64,000 nt of DNA from Bettongia penicillata ogilbyi (lineage: Eukaryota > Chordata > Mammalia > Diprotodontia > Potoroidae). Below are positions 33,112-43,338 of this stretch, in pieces. A program made the position numbers and the translations under genes. The notes below the pieces were generated by a model that ran no database searches, was not told where the DNA came from, and saw only the letters and a list, made by a program, of their open reading frames with translations. Within the stretch, counting starts at the first letter, position 1. Each line of letters starts with the position of its first letter. The stretch covers positions 7,525,399 to 7,589,398 of the forward strand of contig JAJHZJ010000009.1 of the NCBI GenBank assembly GCA_023548195.1, read 5' to 3'.

Positions 33112-33240
33112 CCCAAGGTAACTGAGTCACAGAGAATTTAAGTGACTTGCCTAGTCACACAGGTACCTGAGGAAGAACCAAATTTAATTTCTTCCTGACT
33201 CCAACATCAGCACTCAATATATCTACTGCCATTTCATTGA
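33112..33240 (-). mobile_element. SINE core fragment
   Basis: TTAAGTGACTTGCCTAGTCA, CTTCCTGACTCCAACATC. Confidence 0.6.
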
Positions 33241-33244
33241 TTCT

Positions 33245-33400
33245 CAGTGTGGTCCAAAGACTAATGAGCATCTCTGAGACCCTTTCCGGTGAAACTAATG
33301 GACCTAGGAATAATATTTCTAAATGCTTAAAATAAAATATGCAGGATTAGAAATGAAACCAATTATATTGAAAGCAGTTATCAAACTATTTTTAAGCAAA
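33245..33400 (+). mobile_element. hAT-like MITE, partial copy
   Basis: AATGCTTAAAATAAAATATG and AACCAATTATATTGAAAGCA parallel the interior of the copy at 36826. The 3' terminus is missing. Confidence 0.5.
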
Positions 33401-33994
33401 AGCCAAAAAAGAAATTCAGACTCCAGGTAGCCTTCTTACAAGGTCATAGCTGCCAGGGATTGTTATTGTGTCACATCTTACAGTTGAAACCAGTTGATTC
33501 AGTAACTTAAATAAATAAATAAAGCGGTTGGCTCAGTTTTTTGGTACCATGTCAACAAAACAACTAGTTAATGGACTAAAATTTTTGTTTTGACATCATG
33601 CAGAAACAATCCAAGACTATGTTTACACAAGCCAAATGGAGGGGAAGGTTGAGGTAATTATCCAGATAATTCAACTAAAAAAAATCAAAACCTTGTTCGT
33701 AGAGGAAAGTTAGTAGGAATCTTTTTCATTGCTACAGCTTAGATTGTTGCATCTTTCGTTGTACTCCCACCCCAGACTTGCCCCATACTGGAAAAAGGAG
33801 CCTGGTTCTACCCAGAGTGGTAGGAAGCACCAGAGAAGGGACCCTATCTGACCACCTCTCTTAGATGCAGCTCCAGAACTGAACCTATAGTCTCATCTCC
33901 AGGACAGAACTGGTATCTTGTTTCTGGCAAATACCATACATCTATTGGCCATAACACATCTCTGTCTATTTCTAAGACATAATATAGCAATGAA

Positions 33995-34190
33995 CTATAG
34001 GATTTAGAGCTTGGAGGGACCTTATAGGTCATCTAAGCCAATCTCTTTATTTGACAGAAGAGGAAACTGAGGTACAGAGAAGTTAAATGGATTGTGAAGG
34101 TCACACAGGCAGTGAGTAGAAGTGCTGGGATTCAAATCCAGTCCCTCTGATGCCAAAGTCAATGTGCTTTCCAGCACCCTAGTTCTCTTG
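33995..34190 (-). mobile_element. MIR/THER-type SINE
   Basis: CTTGGAGGGACCTTATAGGTC, GAGGAAACTGAGGTACAGAG, GGGATTCAAATCCAGTCC. Confidence 0.75.
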
Positions 34191-34479
34191 CTTAAAGAAC
34201 TATTTTACTTCTGTACAAGATTGGAGGCAGAAAAACAATGAATTCATTCCACCCAGCATAAACCTATTAAGAGTTACAGGTTTCTGACAACTTGTCCCCC
34301 AGCTTTTGAGGTCGAAATTAAACATAATTTTCCGGAGTTGTCAACCTGGCAAATCATTGCCTGGTTGCCTCTCAACTTTCCTTTACTTCTATAAACACAG
34401 TCTATGATGCATAGTGGAGAAGGAAAATATGGCAGAATTTTTGCCATAGAATAAGGGGTAGAGAACATCTTAAGATCAT

Positions 34480-34870
34480 AGTATCTAGGACTGAAAGGAG
34501 CCTATATGAGGACCTTTAGGTCATCTGGTCCAGTGGTGCCAAATTAAATAGAAACAAGACCCATTTACCCTGTGTGCCTCATATTGACTTAATTTTAACA
34601 TGTAATTTCAAAAAATGTTTTATTGTATTTTTATTTATTTTGTTAAATATTTCCCAGTCACATTTTAATCTGATTTAGGTCACATTGACTACAGGCTTAA
34701 GGTTTCACTACTCTCATCTAGTCTAAGCCCCTTATTTTACAGAAGAGGAAACTAAGGCCCAGTGGGTAGAGTAACTTAAGGAAAGTCCCATAGGTAACAG
34801 AATCAGGCTTTAAAACAAGATCTTGCAATTCCAACTCAGATGCTTTTTTTAATCACCATGCCATGCTGGA
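34480..34870 (-). mobile_element. MIR/THER-type SINE, split by an AT-rich repeat
   Basis: GGACTGAAAGGAGCCTATAT before 34535 and AGAAGAGGAAACTAAGGCCC after 34715 are parts of one copy. Confidence 0.6.
34536..34712 (+). repeat. AT-rich interspersed repeat family A, copy 4
   Basis: GGTGCCAAATTAAATAGAAA, TTTTGTTAAATATTTCCCAG, TCACATTTTAATCTGATTTA. It sits inside a minus-strand SINE, which defines its borders. Confidence 0.65.
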
Positions 34871-35267
34871 AGTATGTCTTGACATTTTAAAAACTAATGA
34901 GCCACAGTTTGAAAATGAGATGCATTATGAAAGTCTTTTTAGTGGAGATAAAATAGAGTGGCAAATACATGCAAAAAGAAATTGGACATTTGCTTCAAGT
35001 CTATAATTGTGAAAATGGCTTTGTCTGATAAAATCCTGGCTTCTGAAAAGCGATTAAGCTATAGCACATCACAAACCTACGGGGTTATATCTACCTAAGT
35101 TTCTGGTATTTAAGACCAAGACTGACTCATCAGAGCAAGCACAATCAGGGCTGGGGTGAGAATCAGGACAGTTGGGTTCTAAGTATAGTTTCGCCCTTTG
35201 CGTAATCATGAAGTCCTCCCTATGAAGACTTCCCTTTTGGGGAAGGTCACCAGCCATGTGTCTGCTT

Positions 35268-35405
35268 TCTCATAGCAATGGACTTCTGCTAGATTTGTAT
35301 TGCCACAGAATTTAACCAGACAGTAAATCTCTTCTAAGAAAACTTTCCCTTAGGAATAAGATGTTGGCCAGGAATGGTAGTTCATGCCTGTAGTTCCTAA
35401 TACTG
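35268..35405 (+). repeat. Inverted duplication 1, left arm
   Basis: CTGCTAGATTTGTATTGCCA and CAGAATTTAACCAGACAGTA, then GGCCAGGAATGG. It pairs with the reverse complement of 36083-36222 over about 140 bp with scattered mismatches. Confidence 0.75.
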
Positions 35406-35465
35406 GAGAGCCTGGAACTAATACATTGCTTGAAATTAGGAGTTTTAAGTTGTAGTAAGGCCATA
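35366..35465 (+). pseudogene. 7SL RNA-like (SRP RNA 5' domain) sequence
   Basis: GGCCAGGAATGGTAGTTCAT then GCCTGTAGTTCCTAATACTG, then ATTGCTTGAAATTAGGAGTT and GTTGTAGTAAGGCC follow the order of the 7SL Alu domain (GGC...GGTGG...CCTGTAGTC...GCTTGAG...AGGAGTT...CTGTAGTG). It is diverged, truncated and inside intron 12. Confidence 0.6.
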
Positions 35466-35486
35466 CTTGATAGGTTAAGAACCCCT

Positions 35487-35640
35487 AGACTATAGTGGAA
35501 TAAGCGCTAGACTTGGAGTCAAGAGAAGTGGGTTTGAATCCTAGCTATATGACCTTGAGTAGGTCACTTAGTTTTGCTGAACTTCTGTTTTCTCTTCTGT
35601 GAAATAGGATAGTAAAATATTAGTACCACCTACTTTACAG
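35487..35640 (+). mobile_element. MIR/THER-type SINE
   Basis: GTGGGTTTGAATCCTAGCTA, GAGTAGGTCACTTAG, TACCACCTACTTTACA. Confidence 0.7.
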
Positions 35641-35865
35641 GAGGCAGCCAGGTGGCACACTGTACCTGGAGTCAGGAAGATCTGAATTCAGATTTGGCCG
35701 CAGATACTTACTGGTTATGTGACCCTACACAAGTTCCTAACCTCTGCTTGCCTTAATTTCCTCATCTGCAAAATAAGGATAATAAAATATAATTTTAACT
35801 TCAACAGCTCTTTATTGTAAGGACAGTGTTTTGTAAACCTCAAAATACTATATAAATATGAGTTT
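35641..35865 (+). mobile_element. MIR/THER-type SINE with tRNA head
   Basis: GGAGGCAGCCAGGTGGCACA, CTTAATTTCCTCATCTGCAA, and a tail with CTCAAAATACTATATAAATA. Confidence 0.7.
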
Positions 35866-36080
35866 TTATATGATTGCATTGTGATATCAAATCCCCAAAT
35901 ACCGTCAGTCCAATGGTCATTTTGAACTCTTTCCCTTACCCCACCTATCTTCTGTGGGTCAATGAGTTTACTCCTCTGAAGTCTCTCTCCAATGTTTCAT
36001 TCATGTGGTGAAGATGGCCTTGGGTTCTCAAAAGTTGTATGCATGGTATGTAAGTGCTGTGGCCATTCATAGTTCATTTC

Positions 36081-36120
36081 AGTTGTAGGAACCATAGGCA
36101 TGAGCCACCACTCCTGGCCA
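36081..36120 (-). pseudogene. Second 7SL-like 5' end, inverted
   Basis: The reverse complement begins TGGCCAGGAGTGGTGGCTCA then TGCCTATGGTTCC and stops matching after about 40 bp. It is part of the inverted duplication with 35268-35405. Confidence 0.55.
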
Positions 36121-36222
36121 AAAACCATTCTTAAAAGAAAGTTAGAATGCTTGGGAGAAATTCATTGTTTGGTTAAATTCTGTGGCAGTACAAGTCTAGC
36201 AGGAAATCCATTTCTTCTCAGT
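36083..36222 (-). repeat. Inverted duplication 1, right arm
   Basis: Its reverse complement reads CTGCTAGACTTGTACTGCCA and CAGAATTTAACCAAACAATG, then GGCCAGGAGTGG, matching the left arm. Confidence 0.75.
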
Positions 36223-36524
36223 TGGAAAAGCTTTGAGTATTGACTGGTCTGTTGACAGATTCTATGTCTTATAGTCAAAGGCCTGCCCAATTAAATTCAT
36301 AGAGTTTCAGCAGAAAACTGGTCATAAAGAGATGATTTTTTTTCTCCCCAACAACTCTTGAAAATCGTCTGTTGAGGTTTGGGTAAATTGCAATGTGTAA
36401 TGTTGGAGGAAGCACCCATCCCGGTGAAGTCACAGATTCTTGAAATATTAGAATATTGAAGTGGATTTGGAAAATACAGAGCTTAGAATGAAATGAGGAA
36501 ACCACGTAATAAACTGGTCTAAAT

Positions 36525-36705
36525 AATCATAGAGTGCTAGAACCATAAGGGACCTTAGAAAAGCTCTGTTTCAATCCCTACGTTTTAAGGATAATGAAAT
36601 TGATGTCCAGAAAACTTTACTAACTCAAGGACACAGTTAGAGAAAAAAATCACATTTCACCCAAGTCTTCTAATTTGTAATCCAGTGCTCTTTCCACTAT
36701 ATTAG
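36525..36705 (-). mobile_element. MIR/THER-type SINE
   Basis: ACCATAAGGGACCTTAGAAA, AAGGATAATGAAATTGATG, CCAGTGCTCTTTCCAC. Confidence 0.65.
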
Positions 36706-36825
36706 TTTTTTTATTTCAAAAAGATCAAATGAGATTAACCTATGTACGACATTAGATAAATTCAATCCAGTTACAATAATAATATTATTTTAATTGTTAT
36801 TAGCATGTGTTTGGTTCAGGGATGC

Positions 36826-36983
36826 TTAACTTTTTTGTGACATAGATCCCTTAAACAGTCTGGGGAAACCTCAGAATAATGGTTTTAAATACGTAAAATA
36901 AAAAGAAAAACAATTATATTGAAATACAGTCACCAAAATATATATTTCTTAAAGTTCATAGACCCTAGGTCAAGAACCCCTGA
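36826..36983 (+). mobile_element. hAT-like MITE with terminal inverted repeats
   Basis: The start CAGGGATGCTTAACTTTTTT pairs with the end AGGTCAAGAACCCCTG. Inside are TAGATCCCTTAAACAGTCTG and CAATTATATTGAAATACAGT. There is no coding capacity. Confidence 0.6.
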
Positions 36984-37969
36984 TTCAGACCCACTATGTG
37001 ATTCCCCTTATCTCTAGCTACTTGGGTCAGTGGTTATTTTAATGTTAGAAGTTAGTTCATTCCCTTCTCCAAACAAGACTGTATCTAAAAATCCATGCCA
37101 GAGATAACAGCCCTAGGAGGTCTGAAGAACGACAGCGCTGTTCTCTGAGGTGAATGTTTTTGTTTGGTTTGGGTTTTCTTTGATTCAGTTCACATGTGAT
37201 GGGAATGTAATGGTCAAACTCAAAACTGAATTTCTAGCAAGACAAAGGGTCTTATTGGCCTCCTCCAGGCTTGATAGCGACTGGATCAGGACACTGACAG
37301 GGAGAGGAGAGCACGGTGTAGGGATCAGCCCCAAATGCGTGCAAAAGTCAGGAAATAAGAAGGGAGTGACCTAGCTCTAAGCAGGCACATGATGTCCAGG
37401 ATGGTGAGGCATATGCACAATGGCCTGAGGGCAGGAAAAGTCCAAAGGGAGCCAGAGCTAAGCTCGTAATAATCTGTCTCCCAGCCTGGACAGCACTAAT
37501 GAGTGAGAGGTTTAAATGAATAAGTCTGCCTTAAATTTTTACTGTCCTCTTCTAGGACAATAGACATGGATAAGCAAGGCCATTCTGACTGAAGTCTCTT
37601 CCAGCTGTTTTCCTCAGAACAATTCATAGACTGCTGGGATGTCAGTCCGTTAAGAAGCACTTATTAAACACCTATTATGCCAAGGACTGGAGATACAACT
37701 AAGGAAACTAACCCTACTTTCAAGAAAGTTGGGGAAACCTTAGAAATAATGCCATTCAAGATGCTTGTTTTCCATTAAGGAAACAGAAGCCCAGATAGTT
37801 GCCCATGGTCTGGTACCCCGGAGGTTCATTTAACTCAGCTATCCTCAATGTCCAAAGAATCCAGAGTTTGGATGGGTAATGGATTCCAGTAGAGAAAGTG
37901 CAGGTAGCACGGCTGCTCACTGAGGATATACTGCTTAAAGTAAATGCCCCATTTTAATCAGAGTATGAT

Positions 37970-38013
37970 TGAATGAGTGAATGAATGAATGAATGAATGA
38001 AAGAATAAATGAA
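37970..38013 (+). repeat. TGAA microsatellite
   Basis: About ten imperfect TGAA units. Confidence 0.85.
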
Positions 38014-38364
38014 AAAACTTAAGTGTTTTCCATGTGCAAAACACTGGATATAATGATTAGAAAACAAGAGATTCTCTGCTATCAAGGAGATCATATTCTA
38101 ATGCAGGCTATGACACATATAGGTAATCAGTACTGGCTACAAGTCAGATGGAAAGGTCCAGATAGAAAGGTCTTTAGAGATGCAGCAACAAAGCAGATGG
38201 TAGTATCATCTCCATTGGTAAAACCATATCTGTTTATGATGTTGAATCATTTGAAAGGGCCAAGGACTCTGGTGTTGAGAATTTTTAGGACTTTAGTAGC
38301 TATGTCTGCTAAAGAGATAGGGCTTCCATCATAGCGAAGGGAGAAGGAATGAGCCTTTTAAAGA

Positions 38365-38555
38365 ATATAGAACCACAGATTTAAAATAGGCAGTTCACTT
38401 AGAGTTCAAGCCCCTCAAGTTTACAGTTGAGGAAACTGAAAACACAGAACAGTGACGTTACTTGCTCAGTCATATAGCTAGTATCTGAGATGAGATTTGA
38501 CCTCAAGCCTTCTGCTTTCAAGTCTGGTGCTCCAAACATTGGGCCATGCTTACCT
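38365..38555 (-). mobile_element. MIR/THER-type SINE
   Basis: TTACAGTTGAGGAAACTGAA, CATATAGCTAGTATCTGAG, TTTGACCTCAAGCCTTC. Confidence 0.65.
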
Positions 38556-39055
38556 AAGATAATGAGGAAATTGAAAGGGGAAAATAGTGTGAGGAGGGTC
38601 AGGCAAAAAGCAGAAAAAGAGAGCTACAGGAGCAAGAGAAAGAGAGAGATACAGCAAACCTGATGACGCACCAGAATATTTCCATATACTGGTTACAACA
38701 TGTTGCTGCAGGATATTCAGAAAAGTACTTAGTTCTCAGAAGTGAAGGCTATAACAGTAAATATTCTCATAATGAAATCCTAAGAAGGGCGTATTTTCCT
38801 TTCTGGAAAGTGTAATCTGCACCTTTTCCATAAATGGTCATCACATGGAGCTAATTCTCTAGGGAAGCTCACCTGATCCTCCCAACTACAAATCTCCCTC
38901 TTCTCAAACTACCTTGTATTTAGCTACTTTGTACATATTTGTATCTATTAATTTTATAATTATGCTGTGTATATATACATATGTATATAAATATATTGCA
39001 GATACAAATAATGAAATAATTCCTGCTCACAAAGAGCTTACAGAAGATGAGGTTC

Positions 39056-39057
39056 CC

Positions 39058-39103
<46 letters not shown>

Positions 39104-39292
39104 GTATCTATCTATCTGTCTGTCTATCTATGTCTGTCTGTCTATCTACTCTATCCATCCATCTACCTATCTGTCTGTTTATCTATCTGTCTGTCTGTCT
39201 ATCTACTCTATCCATCTATCTATCCATCCATCTACCTATCTGTTTATCTGTCTATCTATGTGTCTGTCTGTCTATCTATCTATCTATCATCT
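39056..39292 (+). repeat. ATCT/GTCT tetranucleotide array
   Basis: (ATCT)n is followed by imperfect ATCT, GTCT and ATCC units over about 235 bp. Open frames across it are low-complexity artefacts. Confidence 0.9.
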
Positions 39293-39364
39293 CTATTGGT
39301 GAGAAGGGATTGTTTCATTCTTTGTATTTTCCATTACCAGCATCTAACATGGGTCCTGTCGCAT

Positions 39365-39610
39365 GTTGTTGTTCAGTTGTTTCAGTTGTGTCCGACTCTT
39401 TATGACCCATTTTGGCATTTTCTTGGTGAAGATCCTGGATTAGTTTGCCATTTCCCTCATTTTATGGATGAGGAAACTGAGGCAAATAGGGTTAAGTGAC
39501 TTGCCCTGGATCATACCACTAGGTGGGTGCCTGAAGCCAAATTTCATCTCAGGAAGATGAATCTTCCTGACTCCAGGCCCAGCACTCTTTCCACTGTGTC
39601 ATCTAGTTGG
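39365..39610 (-). mobile_element. RTE-tailed SINE inserted in an L2/MIR tail
   Basis: TGTTGTTGTTCAGTTGTTTC and GTGTCCGACTCTTTATGACC give a very complete RTE tail. Head CATCTAGTTGG. The host tail continues as GCACATCATAGGAACTTAAT. Confidence 0.85.
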
Positions 39611-39794
39611 CACATCATAGGAACTTAATAAATATTGATTGATATTAGTGATCTATATGAACTGTACTGCAGAGAGAAGGGAAAGGAAACTCAGATGCTC
39701 TCAGGGAGAGAGTTACAATGTTTGTCTCCAAACCTTCTTTTATTTGCTCACTCTTTTCACTGACTCCTCAGGAGCTCTGTGAGGCTAATGTCTT

Positions 39795-40075
39795 TTGTTA
39801 CTGCTCATTCGTTCTATAATGTCTGCCTCTTCATGACCCTGTTAACCAAAGCACATCACACCCTTCTAGCTTCCACTCTCTCCTGAAGTCTGTCCAAACT
39901 CATGTCCATCGTTTCCATAACACCATCAATCCATCTCATCCACTACTGTTCCCTTTTCCTTTCACCTTCAATCTTTTCCAACATAGGGTCTTTTTCCAAT
40001 GTACCTGTCCTCTCAGTATGTGGTCAAAATATTTAAGCTTAGCTTCAGTATTTGTCCTTCCAACAAGTACTCTGA
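39795..40075 (-). mobile_element. RTE (BovB-type) LINE 3' fragment
   Basis: It contains AAGTCTGTCCAAACTCATGTCC, CCATCAATCCATCTCATCC, TTCACCTTCAATCTTTTCCAAC and GTATGTGGTCAAAATATTTAAG. This matches the BovB 3' region as I know it and aligns with 63779-64000. The orientation is minus. Confidence 0.75.
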
Positions 40076-41017
40076 ATGAATGAATTAATTAAAGGCTGAT
40101 GTCTACTGCCCAATAAACTGAACTTTAAGATGAGTTGGGCTCCAAGTTTATACTCTTCCAAGCTGTGCCTTCTGGTATTCATCCTATTCCTTTAATTTGG
40201 GTAAGAACTAAAGTCCTGCTCAGACATCCATTGTGATATAGAAGTTACTCTTGGATCTTTGAAGGCGATACCAGTGAATCATAAGCTCTGGTGGATCACA
40301 CTAAGCTGGAGAGGCTTCAGCCTGCTGAGATCCAGCAGGTCACTCATCCAAGAACCAAGAGAGCACAGGGGAGAAAGACTCTTACTCAAGTACGCTACCC
40401 ATTGATTTTTTTTGTTTCTTTGACTCCACCAATTAACAAAATGCAGAGGAATCTTCAACTTCCTCAGTGGGAGGAGCATGTATACTGATGAAGTCATCTC
40501 TCCAAGCATCCCATTGACCAAACAATTAAAAGGGGCTTGCTATGTCTCAAGAAAAGGACAAGAGAACTGCTTCTGCTTTGTCAGTCTTGGCTTGGGAACC
40601 TCGTCACCTTTTATCAAAAACACTTTATACAATACTTGACAGAAGCAGACAGAAGTAGCTTTTCACCATGAAAGATAGGTTTCTCAGGGTACAGAGCAAC
40701 AGAGTGTGGTAAGAGAAGCAGTATTTTAGGTATGAAAAGTACACTATCATCCACAAAGAAATATTTTTTGGAGCACTGAACTGGGTATCTGGAGGTCCAA
40801 CACTGATATGACACTCAGTTATCACATCATTTCCTTGAGCCTTAGTCTCCAGGTCTGAAGATAGGAGTTCTGTCCCTCATTACTTCAGTAAACAGCTAAG
40901 CTATACGATATTTTGGAAACTTTTTTTTAAAAATTAAGGACAGAAACACCACAAACTAAACCCATGAAGATCAATGCAGTCGTAATTCTGGAGTTGCTTT
41001 TGGGTAGAAGTTCTGAC

Positions 41018-41224
41018 ATTTTTTTTTTGCATGTCATGAGCCCTTTGGACAGTCTAGTAAAACTTACAGATCCCTTTTCAGGATAATTTTTAAAAATTCA
41101 TAATGGAAGGAAATGATAAATTCTAGTTAGAGGTTAGTGGGAATAAAGATGTCATTTTTCTCTTTATCTGAGCTCATAGACCCCCTGAAATCCATTCATG
41201 GACCCCATGTTAAGAAGATCTGGC
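41018..41224 (+). mobile_element. hAT-like MITE, diverged copy
   Basis: TTGCATGTCATGAGCCCTTTG, GACAGTCTAGTAAAACTTAC, ATGGACCCCATGTTAAGAAG. It has the same layout as 36826 with interior changes. Confidence 0.5.
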
Positions 41225-41388
41225 TGAGAGGAAAGATGTGATGATGATGTCTAAGGAACTATCATCAAGATTAATGATATGTGGGTTCTAGGGAGGATTA
41301 GTAAGCCCCTCCTTTGCAGACAGTCAGACTTGCTGGAATGGTGCGAGGCTAGACCCTCAGTATCTGACCTGTCTTTTCTCTTTTCCAG

Positions 41389-41461
41389 GGGAGAATGTGG
41401 TTTGCGAGAGTACTCGGAAGTCAAGACAGTGACAATAAAGATTCCCCAAAAGAACTCCTAA
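41389..41461 (+). CDS. ALDH1A2: ALDH1A2 exon 13, coding part, with stop
   Basis: The terminal coding exon begins with G to complete Met495 after the acceptor CTTTTCTCTTTTCCAG. It reads GECGLREYSEVKTVTIKIPQ and then KNS, followed by TAA at 41459-41461. This is the C-terminal oligomerisation tail of the tetrameric enzyme, and the ending IPQKNS is diagnostic of the ALDH1/2 group. One residue is odd: position 498 is Cys (TGT), where ALDH1A2 has Phe and ALDH1A1 and ALDH2 have Tyr (GE-F/Y-G). Together the six exons in the window encode 252 residues without any stop, so the gene looks functional; exons 1-7 lie upstream of the window. Confidence 0.96.
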
Positions 41462-42328
41462 GAAGGGCAAGGAAGAAAGGGGGCTAACCAGCCTGTGACA
41501 AGCCCCCTCACTGTTCTCTGTGGGGCCCAGCACTCAGGAATACAAAGTGTTACACAGTCTTTATTTAAGAATTTAAATGATAACCTATATGCCCGGTAAA
41601 GCAAACCAACTGTGCCAGGTTGACTGGCACTCTGTGAGAAACCACTTTAGTATTACCAAATAATGGGGGGACATAGAACAAGGGTTAAGACCTGAGACCA
41701 TCGAACACAATCAGCTTCCCTTCCTAGAACCTGGGGTCAAGTTGGGGAACTGTTTCATTTGATGTCCAAAGGGCTTTCTTCTTGAGGAATGGTGACCTTT
41801 GTCATCTCCTTCATTCTTTTTCTTCTCTTCTCTCCTTCCCCCACCACCAACCACCTTCCCCTCCCCCAAGAAAAGCTCCTTAACTGAGCTCATTTGGGGC
41901 AGATGTTTGGGCCGGGAACAATTTTCCAAGATTTTGCAGCCAAATTACCGTTTCATGTTATTCATTTCTTCAAAGCGAAACATGAAATGGTTTTAGTTAG
42001 AGCCAGACCAGACTGGAAACGCCAAGAGCTGGTATACTGCAGATGTATTAAGAAACCAGAAATCATGATATTCCTGACTTTCCCTGGTTTTCTTCCTAAC
42101 CATCAGGCGATAGGAGATAGAAATCAGGAAGATGCCAATCAGGCAGGCAGCGTGGGTAGTTTACAAGCTTCTGGTATTTTCTTTTTTTGATGTTGTTGAA
42201 TTTGTTTGCTTTTCAAAATGCCTCCTATGTTTCCTTCCAGAAAGAGAAGGAGAGAGGGACATCTTTCATAGATGGCTAAGATGTTTTAAGAAAAATATCT
42301 TTTTGGTTTTTTTTTTAGATAGACCAAA

Positions 42329-42334
42329 AATAAA
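42329..42334 (+). promoter_or_regulatory. Possible alternative poly(A) signal
   Basis: AATAAA lies in an A-rich run (CCAAAAATAAATAATAATGA) 868 bp after the stop codon. The downstream TTTGGGGG is only weakly GT-rich, so this is a weaker candidate than the site at 43333. Confidence 0.35.
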
Positions 42335-42964
42335 TAATAATGAGTAGGTTTGGGGGCACAAGAAAAGATGATATCAGATACTTAGTAGAAATAATTTAGT
42401 TCCCATTTTGTATCAATAGTTTTTTAAAAATTAATGATCTATAAATTTGGAGTCTATGGGCTCCTCAACTCCTATGCCCATCCAACCTGATGCCCTCAGA
42501 TGAACAAGTGTGAGTTTGATCCATTGAGGCCTGCAATAATCTGGATTCATTGGAAGCAGACAAACCTGGCAAGTTGTATGGTCCAGCCCTAAAGCTTCCC
42601 TTCTGAACATTCCAGCATGCCGTAGTGGCCATCCTCAACAGCTCATTGTTGCCAACACAACTTCCAATAGGTTTGTGCCCTGACATTCTCCCCTTGACCT
42701 TGCTTTTCAGTAAGGTTTGGTTCTGCAATGTGGGAAATGTTGAAAAGGCCCTGCTCCTGCCCCCTCTGAAACACCCATTCCCCTCCTGCTTCCCAACAGA
42801 ACAGCAGCTTCTACGTGGACATCGTTAACTGCCTTTCCCTCCTTTCTTTCCCCCTTCTTCATTACCAGCTGCAACACCCATTCCCATCTCTCATCTTGAT
42901 GAAGAACAACATTTATTTAAAAGTGCCAAGGCCAGCCTAGAGTATGTGGAATAATGGGCAGAGC

Positions 42965-43012
42965 ATATATATATATGTGTGTATATATATATATACACAC
43001 ATATATATATAT
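42965..43012. repeat. Perfect 48-bp AT/GT palindrome in the 3' UTR
   Basis: (AT)6, GTGTGT, (AT)n, ACACAC, (AT)6 is symmetrical about 42988/42989. Every base pairs with its mirror partner. Confidence 0.9.
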
Positions 43013-43332
43013 ATAGCTTTGTATGTAACAGTTTTCTGCTTCCTAGCCATACCAGTCTTCTATTTATAACTACCGTCTCTTTGTGGATGTTTTTTAAGCC
43101 ATCTGTATTTGCAGTTCTTTGCAGATGACAGCGCGTTCACAAACCCTGGTCCCAAGACAAAGCACCCTAATTCCAAGTTCTTCCATTGAATGTCATGTTC
43201 TCCTACTACTGTAGTGTGTGTCTGAGCAAAAACGTCCACTAACCGACTTGTTGTCTTTGAACTGCAATAGAGAATGTGAAAAGGGAGATTTATTTCTTTT
43301 AATTTACTTAAAAAGAAAACTTCTGTGCTAGC

Positions 43333-43338
43333 AATAAA
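43333..43338 (+). promoter_or_regulatory. Main poly(A) signal of ALDH1A2
   Basis: A canonical AATAAA sits 1.87 kb after the stop codon, in the context GCAATAAAGC. A GT-rich stretch beginning about 30 bp downstream fits the usual downstream element. It marks the likely end of the transcript. Confidence 0.7.

Larger units (their letters stand above)
32759..41388 (+). other. ALDH1A2: ALDH1A2 intron 12
   Basis: This GT-AG intron is 8630 bp, the longest complete intron in the window. It carries SINEs, three copies of a hAT-like MITE, the 35.3/36.1-kb inverted duplication with 7SL-like sequence, a long ATCT microsatellite and an RTE fragment. 37000-37620, 38560-38900 and 40080-41000 show nothing I can name. 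Confidence 0.9.

Noticed and set aside
35366..35465. Primate Alu contamination
   Set aside because: The match is to the 7SL 5' domain but strongly diverged and lacking the Alu body; its flank is duplicated locally, so it is old resident sequence.
38914..39405. 163-codon and overlapping frames (+)
   Set aside because: They are translations of the ATCT/GTCT array (Tyr-Leu-Ser-Ile repeats) plus a reversed SINE.
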